Below, piece by piece: positions 50,301 to 64,000 of a stretch of DNA of 64,000 nucleotides. This stretch comes from Euptelea pleiosperma (taxonomy: Eukaryota > Streptophyta > Magnoliopsida > Ranunculales > Eupteleaceae): contig JASUTR010000063.1 in NCBI GenBank assembly GCA_035048495.1, positions 105,357 to 169,356 on the forward strand. Direction: 5' to 3'. A model generated the notes under the pieces. That model was not told the origin of the DNA and searched no databases. It saw only the letters and a list, made by a program, of their open reading frames with translations. Position numbers and translations under genes: made by a program. How positions within the stretch are numbered: position 1 is the first letter of the stretch; every line of letters begins with the position of its first letter.

Positions 50301-53300
50301 TAAGCTTCGGAATGTAACACAAAAACTGAGTCCAATTTGAGACGTTGACGCACGGATGGAGCTAACTTGTTTCGACTATCACGATCTTGTTCTAACACTT
50401 CAAATGTGTTGAAACAATAGTAATGGAAGAGTTTGAGTCCAATTACGAGGTCCGGTTGCGAAAAAGTCACAAGTTATAGGCTTCGGAATGCAACACAGAA
50501 ACTGAGTCCAATTTGAGACGTTGACGTACGGATGGAGCTAACTTGTTTCGACCGTCCCGAATCTTGTTCCAACACATCAAATGTGTTGAAACAATAGTAA
50601 TACAAGAGTTTGAGTCCAATTACGAGGTCCGGTTGCGAAAAAGTCACAAGTTATTGGCTTCGGAATATAACACACAAACTGTGTCCAATTTGAGACGTTG
50701 ACGCACGGATGGAGCTAACTTGTTTTGACTGTCCCAAATATTGTTCCAACACTTCAAATCTGTTGAAAGAATAGTAATGGAAGAATTCGAGTCTAATTAC
50801 GAGTTCCAGTTGCGAAAAAGTCACAAGTAATAGGGTTCGGAACGTAACACACAAACTGAGTCCAATTTGAGACGTTGACGAACGGATGGACCTAACTTGT
50901 TTTGACCGTCCCGAATCTTGTTTCAACACTTCAAATGTGTTGAAACAATAGTAATACAAGAGTTTGAGTCCAATCACGAGGTCCGGTTTGCGAAAAAGTC
51001 ACAAGTTATAGGCTTCGGGAATGTAACACACAAACTGTGTCCAATTTGAGACGTTGACGCACGGATGGAGCTAACTTGTTTTGACTGTCCCAAATATTGT
51101 TCCAACACTTCAAATCTATTGAAAGAATAGTAATGGAAGAGTTTGAGTTACTTATGAGGTCCGGTTTGCGAAAAAGTCACAAGTTATAGGCTTCAGAATG
51201 TAACATAGAAACTGAGTCCAATTTGAGACGTTGACGAACGGATGGAGCTAACTTGTTTCAACTGTCCGAATCTTGTTCCAACACTGCAAATATGGTCAAA
51301 CAATAGTAATGGAAGAGTATGAGTCTAATTAGGAGGTCCGGTTGCGAAAAAGTCACAAGTTATTGGCTTCAGAATGCAACACAGAAAACTGAGTCCAATT
51401 TGAGACGTTGACGTACGGATGGAGCTAACTTGTTTTGACCATCCCGAATCTTGTTCCAACACATCAAATGTGTTGAAACAATAGTAATACAAGAGTTTGA
51501 GTCCAATTATGAGGTCCGGTTGCAAAAAAGTCACAAGTTATGGCTTCGGAATGCAACACACAAACTGTGTCCAATTTGAGACGTTGACGCATGAATGTAG
51601 CTAACTTGTTTCGACTGTTCCGAATCTTGTTCCAACACTTCAAATCTGTTGAAACAATAGTAATGGAAGAGTTTGAGTCCAATCACGAGGTCCGGTTGCG
51701 AAAAAGTCACAAGTTATAGGCTTCGGAATGCAACAGAGAAACTGAGTCCAATTTGAGAAGTTGATGTACGATGGAGCAAACTTGTTTCGACTGTCCCAAA
51801 TATTGTTCCAACACTTCAAATGTGTTGAAACATAGTAATGGAAGAGTTTGAGTCTAATATTAGGTCCGGTTGCGAAATAGTCACAAATTATAGGCTTCGG
51901 AATGTAACACAGAAACTGAGTCCAATTTGAGACGTTGACGAACGAATGGAGCTAACTTGTTTTGACTGTTCCGATCTTGTTCCAACTCTTCAACTATGTT
52001 GAAACAATAGTAATGGAAGAGTATGAGTCTAATTATGAGGTCCGGTTGCGAAAAAGTCACAAGTTATAGGCTTCGGAATGTAACACACAAACTGAGTCCA
52101 ATTTGAGACGTTTGACGAACGGAATGGAGCTAACTTGTTTCGACTGTCCCGAAGCTTGTTCCAACACATTCAAATGTGTTGAAACAATAGTAATGGAAGA
52201 ATTCGAGTCTAATTACGAGTTCCAGTTGCGAAAAAGTCACAAGTAATAGGGTTCGGAACGTAACACACAAACTGAGTCCAATTTGAGACGTTGACGAACG
52301 GATGGACCTAACTTGTTTTGACTGTCCCGAATCTTGTTTCAACACTTCAAATGTGTTGAAACAATAGTAATAGAAGAGTTTGAGTCCAATCATGAGGTCC
52401 GGTTGCGAAAAAGTCACAAGTTATAGGCTTCGGAATGTAACACACAAACTGAGTCCAATTTGAGACGTTGACGAACGGATGGAGCTAACTTGTTTCAACT
52501 GTCCCGAAGCTTGTTCCAACACTTCAAATGTGTTGAAACAATAGTAATGGAAGAATTCGAGTCTAATTACGAGTTCCAGTTGCGAAAAAGTCACAAGTTA
52601 TAGGGTTCGGAACGTAACACACAAACTGAGTCCAATTTTAGACGTTGATGAATGGATGGAGCTAACTTGTTTTGACTGTCCCGAATCTTGTTTCAACACT
52701 TCAAATGTGTTGAAACAATAGTAATAGAAGAGTTTGAGTCCAATCACGAGGTCCGGTTGCGAAAAGTCACAAGTTATTGGCTTCAGAATGTAACACACAA
52801 ACTGTGTCCAATTTGAGACGTTGACGCACGAATGTTGCTAACTTGTTTTGCCTGTCCCGAATCTTGTTCCAACACTTCAAATGGGTTAAAACAATAATAA
52901 TGGAAGAGTTTGAGTAAAATTACGAGGTCTGATTGCAAAAAAGTCACAAGTTATAGGCTTAGGAACGTAACACACAAACTAAGTCCAATTTGAGACTTTG
53001 ACGCACGGATGGAGGTAAGTTGTTTTGACTGTCCCAAATACTGTGCCAACACTTCAAATCTATTGAAACAATAGTAATGGAAGAGTTTGGGTCTAATTAT
53101 GAGGTCCGGTTGCGAAAAAGTCACAAGTTATAAGCTTCGGAATGTAACACAAAAACTGAGTCCAATTTGAGACGTTGACGCACGGATGGAGCTAACTTGT
53201 TTCGACTATCACGAATCTTGTTCTAACACTTCAAATGTGTTGAAACAATAGTAATGGAAGAGTTTGAGTCCAATTACGAGGTCCGGTTGCGAAAAAGTCA

Positions 53301-56300
53301 CAAGTTATAGGCTTCGGAATGCAACACAGAAACTGAGTCCAATTTGAGACGTTGACGTACGGATGGAGCTAACTTGTTTCGACCGTCCCGAATCTTGTTC
53401 CAAACATCAAATGTGTTGAAACAATAGTAATACGAGTTTGAGTAATTACGAGGTCCGGTTGCGAAAAAGTCACAAGTTATTGGCTTCGGAATATAACACA
53501 CAAACTGTGTCCAATTTGAGACGTTGACGCACGGATGGAGCTAACTTGTTTTGACTGTCCCAAATATTGTTCCAACACTTCAAATCTGTTGAAAGAATAG
53601 TAATGGAAGAATTCGAGTCTAATTACGAGTTCCAGTTGCGAAAAAGTCACAAGTATAGGGTTCGGAACGTAACACACAAACTGAGTCCAATTTGAGACGT
53701 TGACGAACGGATGGACCTAACTTGTTTTGACCGTCCCGAATCTTGTTTCAACACTTCAAATGTGTTGAAACAATAGTAATACAAGAGTTTGAGTCCAATC
53801 ACGAGGTCCGGTTGCGAAAAAGTCACAAGTTATAGGCTTCGGAATGTAACACACAAACTGTGTCCAATTTGAGACGTTGACGCACGGATGGAGCTAACTT
53901 GTTTTGACTGTCCCAAATATTGTTCCAACACTTCAAATCTGTTGAAAGATAGTAATGGAAGAGTTTGAGTCTACTTATGAGGTCCGGTTGCGAAAAAGTC
54001 ACAAGTTATAGGCTTCAGAATGTAACATAGAAACTGAGTCCAATTTGAGACGTTGACGAACGGATGGAGCTAACTTGTTTCAACTGTCCCGAATCTTGTT
54101 CCAACACTTCAAATATGGTCAAACAATAGTAATGGAAGAGTATGAGTCTATTAGGAGGTCCGGTTGCGAAAAGTCACAAGTTATTGGCTTCAGAATGCAA
54201 CACAGAAACTGAGTCCAATTTGAGACGTTGACGTACGGATGGAGCTAACTTGTTTTGACCGTCCCGAATCTTGTTCCAACACATCAAATGTGTTGAAACA
54301 ATAGTAATACAAGAGTTTGAGTCCAATTACGAGGTCCGGGTTGCGAAAAAGTCACAAGTTATAGGCTTCGGAATGTAACACACAAACTGTGTCCAATTTG
54401 AGACGTTGACGCACGGATGGAGCTAACTTGTTTTGACTGTCCCAAATATTGTTCCAACACTTCAAATCTGTTGAAAGAATAGTAATGGAAGAGTTTGAGT
54501 CTAATTATGAGGTCGGTTGCGAAAAAGTCACAAGTTATAGGCTTCGGAATGCAACAGAGAAACTGAGTCCAATTTGAGAAGTTGATGTACGGATGGAGCA
54601 AACTTGTTTCGACTGTCCCAAATATTGTTCCAACACTTCAAATCCTGTTGAAACAATAGTAATGGAAGAGTTTGAGTCTAATTATTAGGTCCGGTTGCGA
54701 AATAGTCACAGTTATAGGCTTCAGAATGTAACACAGAAACTGAGTCCAATTTGAGACGTTGACGAACGGATGGAGCTAACTTGTTTCGACTGTTCCGAAT
54801 CTTGTTCCAACTCTTCAAATATGTTGAAACAATAGTAATGGACGAGTTTGAGTCCAATTACGAGGTCCGGTTGCGAAAAAAGTCACAAGTTATAGGCTTC
54901 GGAATGCAACACAGAAACTGAGTCCAATTTGAGACGTTGACGTACGGATGGAGCTAATTGTTTCGACCGTCCCGAATCTTGTTCCAACCATCAAATGTGT
55001 TGAAACAATAGTAATACAAGAGTTTGAGTCCAATTACGAGGTCTCCGGTTGCGAAAAAGTCACAAGTTATTGGCTTCGGAATATAACACACAAACTGTGT
55101 CCAATTGAGACGTTGACGCACGGATGGAGCTAACTTGTTTTGACTGTCCCAAATATTGTTCCAACACTTCAAATCTGTTGAAAGAATAGTAATGGAAGAA
55201 TTCGAGTCTAATTACGAGTTCCAGTTGCGAAAAAGTCACAAGTAATAGGGTTCGGAACGTAACACACAAACTGAGTCCAATTTGAGACGTTGACGAACGG
55301 ATGGACCTAACTTGTTTTGACGTCCCGAATCTTGTTTCAACACTTCAAATGTGTTGAAACAATAGTAATACAAGAGTTTGAGTCCAATCACGAGGTCCGG
55401 TTGCGAAAAAGTCACAAGTTATAGGCTTCGGAATGTAACACACAAACTGTGTCCAATTTGAGACGTTGACGCACGGATGGAGCTAACTTGATTTGACTGT
55501 CCCAAATATTATTCCAACACTTCAAATCTGTTGAAAGAATAGTAATGGAAGAGTTTGAGTCTACTTATGAGGTCCGGTTGCGAAAAAGTCACAAGTTATA
55601 GGCTTCAGAATGTAACATAGAAACTGAGTCCAATTTGAGACGTTGACGAACGGATGGAGCTAACTTGTTTCAACTGTCCCGAATCTTGTTCCAACACTTC
55701 AAATATGGTCAAACAATAGTAATGGAAGAGTATGTGTCTAATTAGGAGGTCCGGTTGCGAAAAAGTCACAAGTTATTGGCTTCAGAATGCAACACAGAAA
55801 CTGAGTCCAATTTGAGACGTTGACGTACGGATGGAGCTAACTTGTTTGACGTCCCGAATCTTGTTCCAAACATCAAATGTGTTGAAACAATAGTAATACA
55901 AGAGTTTGAGTCCAATTACGAGGTCCGGTTGCGAAAAAGTCACAAGTTATTGGCTTCGGAATGCAACACACAAACTGTGTCCAATTTGAGACGTTGACGC
56001 ATGAATGAGCTAACTTGTTTCGACTTCCGAATCTTGTTCCAACACTTCAAATCTGTTGAAACAATAGTAATGGAAGAGTTTGAGTCCAATCACGAGGTCC
56101 GGTTGCGAAAAAGTCACAAGTTATAGGCTTCGGAATGTAACACACAAACTGAATCCAATTTGAGACGTTGACGCACGGATGGAGCTAACTTGTTTCGACT
56201 ATCACGAATCTTGTTTAACACTTCAAATGTGTTGAAACAATAGTAATGGAAGAGTTTGAGTGCAATTACGAGGTCCGGTTGCGAAAAAGTCACAAGTTAT

Positions 56301-59300
56301 AGGCTTCGGAATGCAACACAGAAACTGAGTCCAATTTGAGACGTTGACGTACGGATGGAGCTAACTTGTTTCGACGTCCGAATCTTGTTCCAACACTTCA
56401 AATGTGTTGAAACAATAGTAATACAAGAGTTTGAGTCCAATTACGAGGTCCGGTTGCGAAAAAGTCACAAGTTATTGGCTTCGGAATATAACACACAAAC
56501 TGTGTCCAATTTGAGACGTTGACGCACGGATGGAGCTAACTTGTTTTGACTGTCCCAAATATTGTTCCAACACTTCAAATCTGTTGAAACAATAGTAATG
56601 GAAGAGTTTGAGTCTAATTATGAGGTCCGGTTGCGAAAAAGTCACAAGTTATAGGCTTCAGAATGTAACATAAACTGAGTCCAATTTGAGACGTTGACAA
56701 ACGGATGGAGCTAACTTGTTTCAACTGTCCCGAATCTTGTTCCAACACTTCAAATATGGTCAAACAATAGTAATGGAAGAGTATGAGTCTAATTAGGAGG
56801 TCCGTTGCAAAAAGTCACAAGTTATAGGCTTCGGAATGTAACACAAACTGAGTCCAATTAAAGACATTGACGCACGGATGGACCTAACTTGTTTCGACTG
56901 TCCCGAATCTTGTTCCAACACTTCAAATCTGTTGAAACAATAGTAATGGAAGAGTTTGAGTCTAATTATGAGGTCCGGTTGCGAAAAAGTCACAAGTATA
57001 GGCTTCGGAATGTAACACACAAACTGAGTCCAATTTGAGACGTTGACGAACGGATGGAGCTACTTTTTCGACTGTCCCGAATCTTGTTCCAACACTTCAA
57101 ATGTGTTGAAACAATAGTAATGGAACAATTCGAGTCTAATTACGAGTTCCAGTTGCGAAAAAGTCACAGTTATAGGTTCGGAACGTAACACACAAACTGA
57201 GTCCAATTTTAGACGTTGACGAACGGATGGAGCTAACTTGTTTTGACTGTCCCGAATCTTGTTTCAACACTTCAAATGTGTTGAAACAATAGTAATAGAA
57301 GAGTTTGAGTCCAATCACGAGGTCCGGTTGCGAAAAAGTCACAAGTTATAGGCTTCGGAATGCAACACAGAAACTGAGTCCAATTTGAGACGTTGACGTA
57401 CGGATGGAGCTAACTTGTTTTGACCGTCCCGAATCTTGTTCCAACACATCAAATGTGTTGAAACAATAGTAATACAAGAGTTTGAGTCCAATTACGAGGT
57501 CCGGTTGCGAAAAAGTCACAAGTTATTGGCTTCGGAATGCAACACACAAACTGTGTCCAATTTGAGACGTTGACGCACGAATGTAGCTAACTTGTTTCGA
57601 CTGTTCCGAATCTTGTTCCAACACTTCAAATCTGTTGAAACAATAGTAATAGAAGAGTTTGAGTCCAATCACGAGGTCCGGTTGCGAAAAAGTCACAAGT
57701 TATAGGCTTCGGAATGCAACAGAGAAACTGAGTCCAATTTGAGAAGTTGATGTACGGATGGAGCAAACTTGTTTCGACTGTCCCAAATATTGTTCCAACA
57801 CTTCAAATCTGTTGAAACAATAGTAATGGAAGAGTTTGAGTCTAATTATTAGGTCCGGTTGCGAAATAGTCACAAGTTATAGGCTTCGGAATGTAACACA
57901 GAAACTGAGTCCAATTTGAGACGTTGACGAACGGATGGAGCTAACTTGTTTCGACTGTTCCGAATCTTGTTCCAACTCTTCAAATATGTTGAAACAATAG
58001 TAATGGAAGAGTATGAGTCTAATTATGAGGTCCGGTTGCGAAAAAGTCACAAGTTATAGGCTTCGGAATGTAACACACAAACTGAGTCCAATTTGAGACG
58101 TTGACGAACGGATGGAGCTAACTTGTTTCGACTGTCCCGAAGCTTGTTCCAACACTTCAAATGTGTTGAAACAATAGTAATGGAAGAATTCGAGTCTAAT
58201 TACGAGTTCCAGTTGCGAAAAAGTCACAAGTAATAGGGTTCGGAACGTAACACACAAACTGAGTCCAATTTGAGACGTTGACGAACGGATGGACCTAACT
58301 TGTTTTGACTGTCCCGAATCTTGTTTCAACACTTCAAATGTGTTGAAACAATAGTAATAGAAAGTTTGAGTCCAATCACGAGGTCCGGTTGCGAAAAAGT
58401 CACAAGTTATAGGCTTCGGAATGTAACACACAAACTGAGTCCAATTTGAGACGTTGACGAACGGATGGAGCTAACTTGTTTCAACTGTCCCGAAGCTTGT
58501 TCCAACACTTCAAATGTGTTGAAACAATAGTAATGGAAGAATTCGAGTCTAATTACGAGTTCCAGTTGCGAAAAAGTCACAAGTTATAGGGTTCGGAACG
58601 TAACACACAAACTGAGTCCAATTTAGACGTTGTTGAATGGATGGAGCTAACTTGTTTTGACTCTCCCGAATCTTGTTTCAACACTTCAAATGTGTTGAAA
58701 CAATAGTAATAGAAGAGTTTGAGTCCAATCACGAGGTCCGGTTGCGAAAAAGTCACAAGTTATGGCTTCAGAATGTAACACACAAACTGTGTCCAATTTG
58801 AGACGTTGACGCACGAATGTTGCTAACTTGTTTTGCCTGTCCCGAATCTTGTTCCAACACTTCAAATGGTTAAAACAATAATAATGGAAGAGTTTGAGTA
58901 AAATTACGAGGTCTGATTGCAAAAAAGTCACAAGTTATAGGCTTAGGAACGTAACACACAAACTAAGTCCAATTTGAGACTTTGACGCACGGATGGAGGT
59001 AAGTTGTTTTGACTGTCCCAAATACTGTGCCAACACTTCAAATCTATTGAAACAATAGTAATGGAAGAGTTTGGGTCTAATTATGAGGTCCGGTTGCGAA
59101 AAAGTCACAAGTTATAAGCTTCGGAATGTAACACAAAAACTGAGTCCAATTTGAGACGTTGACGCACTAATGTAGCTAACTTGTTTCGACTGTTCCGAAT
59201 CTTGTTCCAACACTTCAAATCTGTTGAAACAATAGTAATAGAAGAGTTTGAGTCCAATACGAGGTCCGGTTGCGAAAAAGTCACAAGTTATAGGCTTCGG

Positions 59301-62300
59301 AATGCGACAGAGAAACTGAGTCCAATTTGAGAAGTTGATGTACGGATGGAGCAAACTTGTTTCGACTGTCCCAAATATTGTTCCAACACTTCAAATCGGT
59401 TGAAACAATAGTAATGCAAGAGTTTGAGTCTAATTATTAGGTCCGGTTGCGAAAAAGTCACAAGTTATAGGCTTCGGAATGTAACACAGAAACTGAGTCC
59501 AATTTGAGACGTTGACGAACGGATGGAGCTAACTTGTTTCGACTATTCCGAATCTTGTTCCAACTCTTCAAATATGTTGAAACAATAGTAATGGAAGAGT
59601 ATGAGTCTAATTATGAGGTCCGGTTGCAAAAGTCACAAGTTATAGGCTTCGGAATGTAACACAAACTGAGTCCAATTTGAGACGTTACGAACGGATGGAG
59701 CTAACTTGTTTCGACTGTCCCGAAGCTTGTTCCAACACTTCAAATGTGTTGAAACAATAGTAATGGAAGAATTCGAGTCTAATTACGAGTTCCAGTTGCG
59801 AAAAAGTCACAAGTAATAGGGTTCGGAACGTAACACACAAACTGAGTCCAATTTGAGACGTTGACGAACGGATGGACCTAACTTGTTTTGACTGTCCCGA
59901 ATCTTGTTCAACACTTCAAATGTGTTGAAACAATAGTAATAGAAGAGTTTGAGTCCAATCGAGGTCCGGTTGAAAAAGTCACAAGTTATAGGCTTCGGAA
60001 TGTAACACACAAACTGAGTCCAATTTGAGACGTTGACGAACGGATGGAGCTAACTTGTTTCGACTGTCCGAAGCTTGTTCCAACACTTCAAATGTGTTGA
60101 AACAATAGTAATGGAAGAATTCGAGTCTAATTACGAGTTCCAGTTGCGAAAAAGTCACAAGTAATAGGGTTCGGAACGTAACACCAAACTGAGTCCAATT
60201 TGAGACGTTGACGAACGGATGGACCTAACTTGTTTTGACTGTCCCGAATCTTGTTTCAACACTTCAAATGTGTTGAAACAATAGTAATAGAAGAGTTTGA
60301 GTCCAATCAGGAGGTCCGGTTGCAAAAAAGTCACAAGTTATAGGCTTCGGAATGTAACACACAAACTGAGTCCAATTTGAGACGTTGACGAACGGATGGA
60401 GCTAACTTATTTCGACTGTCCGAAGCTTGTTCCAACACTTCAAATGTGTTGAAACAATAGTAATGGAAGAATTCGAGTCTAATTACGAGTTCCAGTTGCG
60501 AAAAAGTCACAAGTATAGGGTTCGGAACGTAACACCCAAACTGAGTCCAATTTGAGACGTTGACGAACGGATGGACCTAACTTGTTTTGACTGTCCGAAT
60601 CTTGTTCAACACTTCAAATGTGTTGAAACAATAGTAATAGAAGAGTTTGAGTCCAATCACGAGGTCCGGTTGCGAAAAAGTCACAAGTTATAGGCTTCGG
60701 AATGCAACAGAAACTGAGTCCAATTTGAGAGTTGATGTACGGATGGAGCAAACTTGTTTCGACTGTCCCAAATATTGTTCCAACACTTCAAATCTGTTGA
60801 AACAATAGTAATGGAAGAGTTTGAGTCTAATTATGAGGTCCGGTTGCGAAAAAGTCACAAGTTATAGGCTTCAGAATGTAACATAGAAACTGAGTCCAAT
60901 TTGAGACGTTGACGAACGGATGGAGCTAACTTGTTTCAACTATCCCGAATCTTGTTCCAACACTTCAAATATGTTGAAACAATAGTAATGGAAGAGTATG
61001 AGTCTAATTAGGAGGTCCGGTTGCGAAAAAGTCACAAGTTATAGGCTTCGGAATGTAACACACAAATTGAGTCCAATTAAAGACATTGACGCACGGATGG
61101 AGCTAACTTGTTTCGACTGTCCCGAATCTTGTTCCAACACTTCAAATCTGTTGAAACAATAGTAATGGAAGAGTTTGAGTCCAATTACGAGGTCCGGTTG
61201 CGAAAAAGTCACAAGTTATAGGCTTCGGAATGCAACACAAACTGAGTCCAATTTGAGACGTTGACGTACGGATGGAGCTAACTTGTTTTGACCGTCCCGA
61301 ATCTTGTTCCAACACATCAAATGTGTTGAAACAATAGTAATACAAGAGTTTGAGTCCAATCACGAGGTCCGGTTGCGAAAAAGTCAAAGTTATTGGCTTC
61401 GGAATGTAACACACAAACTGTGTCCAATTTGAGACGTTGACGCACGAATGTAGCTAACTTGTTTTGCCTGTCCCGAATCTTGTTCCAATACTTCAAATGG
61501 GTTGAAACAATAATAATGGAAGAGTTTGAGTAAAATTACGAGGTCTGATTGCGAGAAAGTCACAAGTTATAGGCTTAGGAACTAACACACAAACTAAGTC
61601 CAATTTGAGACTTCGACGCACGGATGGAGGTAAGTTATTTTGACTGTCCCAATACTGTTCTAACAATTCAAATCTATTGAAACAATAGTAATGGAAGAGT
61701 TTGGGTCTAATTATGAGGTCTGGTTGCGAAAAAGTCACAAGTTATAAGCTTCGGAATGTAACACACAAACTGAGTCCAATTTTAGACGTTGACGCACGGA
61801 TGGAGCTAACTTGTTTCGACTATCACGAATCTTGTTCTAACACTTCAAATGTGTTGAAACAATAGTAATGGAAGAGTTTGAGTCCAATTACGAGGTCCGG
61901 TTGCGAAAAAGTCACAAGTTATTGGCTTCGGAATATAACACACAAACTGTGTCCAATTTGAGACGTTGACGCACGGATGGAGCAAACGGTTTTTGACTAT
62001 CACGAATCTTGTTCTAACACTTCAAATGTGTTGAAACAATAGTAATGGAAGAGTTTGAGACCAATACGAGGTCCGGTTGCGAAAAAGTCACAAGTTATAG
62101 GCTTCAGAATGTTACATAGAAACTGAGTCCAATTTGAGACGTTGACGAACGGATGGAGCTAACTTGTTTCAACTGTCCCGAATCTTGTTCCAACACTTCA
62201 AATATGGTCAAACAATAGTAATGGAAGAGTATGAGTCTAATTAGGAGGTCCGGTTGCGAAAAAGTCACAAGTTATGGGCTTCGGAATGTAACACACAAAC

Positions 62301-64000
62301 TGAGTCCAATTAAAGACATTGACGCACGGATGGACCTAACTTGTTTCGACTGTCCCGAATCTTGTTCCAACACTTCAAATCTGTTGAAACAATAGTAATG
62401 GAAGAGTTTGAGTCTAATTATGAGGTCCGGTTGCGAAAAAGTCACAAGTATAGGCTTCGGAATGTAACACACAAACTGAGTCCAATTTGAGACGTTGACG
62501 AACGGATGGAGCTAACTTGTTTTGACTGTCCCGAATCTTGTTTCAACACTTCAAATGTGATGAAACAATAGTAATAGAAGAGTTTGAGTCCAATCACGGT
62601 CCGGTTGCGAAAAAGTCACAAGTTATAGGCTTCGGAATGCAACACAGAAACTGAGTCCAATTTGAGACGTTGACGTACGGATGGAGCTAACTTGTTTTGA
62701 CTGTCCCGAATCTTGTTCCAACACATCAAATGTGTTGAAACAATAGTAATACAAGAGTTTGAGTCCAATTACGAGGTCCGGTTGCGAAAAAGTCACAAGT
62801 TATTGGCTTCGGAATGCAACACACAAACTGTGTCCAATTTGAGACGTTGACGCACTATGTAGCTAACTTGTTTCGACTGTTCCGAATCTTGTTCCAACAC
62901 TTCAAATCTGTTGAAACAATAGTAATAGAAGAGTTTGAGTCCAATCACGAGGTCCGGTTGCGAAAAAGTCACAAGTTATAGGCTTCGGAATGCAACAGAG
63001 AAACTGAGTCCAATTTGAGAATTGATGTACGGATGGAGCAAACTTGTTTCGACTGTCCCAAATATTGTTCCAACACTTCAAATCTGTTGAAACAATAGTA
63101 ATGCAAGAGTTTGAGTCTAATATTAGGTCCGGTTGCGAAATAGTCACAAGTTATAGGCTTCGGAATGTAACACAGAAACTGAGTCCAATTTGAGACGTTG
63201 ACGAACGGATGGAGCTAACTTGTTTCGACTATTCCGAATCTTGTTCCAACTCTTCAAATATGTTGAAACAATAGTAATGGAAGAGTAGAGTCTAATTATG
63301 AGGTCCGGTTGAACAAAAGTCACAAGTTATAGGCTTCGGAATGTAAACACAAACTGAGTCCAATTTGAGACGTTTACGAACGGATGGAGCTAACTTGTTT
63401 CGACTGTCCCGAAGCTTGTTCCAACACTTCAAATGTGTTGAAACAATAGTAATGGAAGAATTCGAGTCTAATTACGAGTTCCAGTGGCGAAAAAGTCACA
63501 AGTAATAGGGTTCGGAACGTAACACACAAACTGAGTCCAATTTGAGACGTTGACGAACGGATGGCCTAACTTGTTTGACTGTCCGAATCTTGTTTCAACA
63601 CTTCAAATGTGTTGAAACAATAGTAATAGAAGAGTTTGAGTCAATCAGGAGGTCCGGTTGCAAAAAGTCACAAGTTATAGGCTTCGGAATGTAACACACA
63701 AACGAGTCCAATTTGAGACGTTGACGAACGGATGGAGCTAACTTGTTCGACTGTCCCGAAGCTTGTTCCAACACTTCAAATGTGTTGAAACAATAGTAAT
63801 GGAAGAATTCGAGTCTAATACGAGTTCCAGTTGCGAAAAAGTCACAAGTAATAGGGTTCGGAACGTAACACCCAACTGAGTCCAATTTGAGACGTTGACG
63901 AACGGATGGACCTAACTTGTTTTGACTGTCCGAATCTTGTTTCAAATTACAAATGTGTTGAAACAATAGTAATAGAAGAGTTTGAGTCCAATCACGAGGT
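47330..64000 (+). repeat. Large segmental block B, downstream copy, with many single-base indels
   Basis: Counterpart of about 17089-33130. Extra monomers include about nine around 54.2-55.1 kb and about four around 59.95-60.65 kb. Unlike the rest of the window it is full of one- or two-base indels in otherwise conserved words: gaagattcgag for gaagaattcgag (49365), tgtccccgaatc (49490), ggtcccggttg (49918), gtaaacacac (49970), and many deletions after 53 kb such as gtccgttgcaaaaagtc (56804) and gtaacacaaactg (56839). Satellite only; no gene is seen. Confidence 0.8.

Larger units (their letters stand above)
7424..64000 (+). repeat. 177-bp satellite array, right arm
   Basis: About 56.6 kb of uninterrupted monomers (about 320 by length), all in the same orientation as the left arm. 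I found no second insertion, no inversion and no gene. Subfamilies are recognised by their first 40 bp: gagtaaaattacgaggtctg; gggtctaattatgagg; tatgagtctaattaggagg; gaattcgagtctaattacga (carrying an EcoRI word); gagtctaattattagg; and gagtccaatcacgagg with gcaacac. These recur in fixed orders, making higher-order blocks. The array reaches the right edge of the window, so its full length is unknown. Confidence 0.97.

Noticed and set aside
1..64000. CRISPR array, because of regular repeats.
   Set aside because: The 177-bp head-to-tail units have no unique spacers and the context is a plant satellite.

Overview
The window is almost entirely a plant-type tandem satellite array. Monomers are about 177 bp and all lie in the same orientation. 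By length there are about 19 monomers at 1-3346 and about 320 at 7424-64000. The array is broken once, at 3347-7423, by a 4.1-kb fragment of an endogenous pararetrovirus (family Caulimoviridae, most like the florendovirus/petuvirus group). I see no host gene, tRNA, rRNA, CRISPR or bacterial feature. A nucleosome-sized satellite plus a caulimovirid remnant points to a flowering plant (most likely a dicot), in heterochromatin that may be centromeric or pericentromeric. I do not recognise the satellite, so I name no species.

Viral fragment, left to right on the + strand: the tail of an open frame without a start (3346-3675); a non-coding zone with 31-bp and 157-bp direct repeats (3683-3959); a promoter with a G-box, three 20-bp direct repeats and a TATA box (4076-4193); a 17-bp tandem duplication near the expected transcript start (4227-4260); a 13-nt tRNA-Met primer-binding site (4412-4424); a leader; a 385-codon movement-protein frame (4825-5982) closed by TAG; an in-frame continuation; a frame change near 6573-6720; and a capsid-like frame that stops at the satellite junction (7423). 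Zinc knuckle, protease, reverse transcriptase and RNase H are absent, so the copy is about half a genome and defective. The fragment is continuous across the promoter and primer site, which fits integration from circular viral DNA or copying of an older locus.

The fragment is flanked by a perfect 27-bp duplication of satellite sequence (3320-3346 and 7424-7450). The window also holds the unoccupied version of the site: 9758-13103 is a near-identical copy of 1-3346 and runs on at 13104 into the sequence found right of the insert.

The rest of the array is a mosaic of monomer subfamilies with several orders of duplication: single-monomer runs (about 45.9-46.4 kb), 3-mer and 6-mer tandems, a clean 13-monomer higher-order repeat of 2301 bp (33506-38107), a 25-monomer shift, 3.3-3.5-kb blocks, and a block of about 16 kb (17.09-33.1 kb) repeated about 30.2 kb downstream (47.33-64.0 kb). 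From about 47 kb onward single-base indels become frequent, and beyond about 53 kb they are mostly deletions. That looks more like lower consensus quality towards a contig end than biology. The many minus-strand open frames in the array arise because 177 is 3 x 59 and are not genes.
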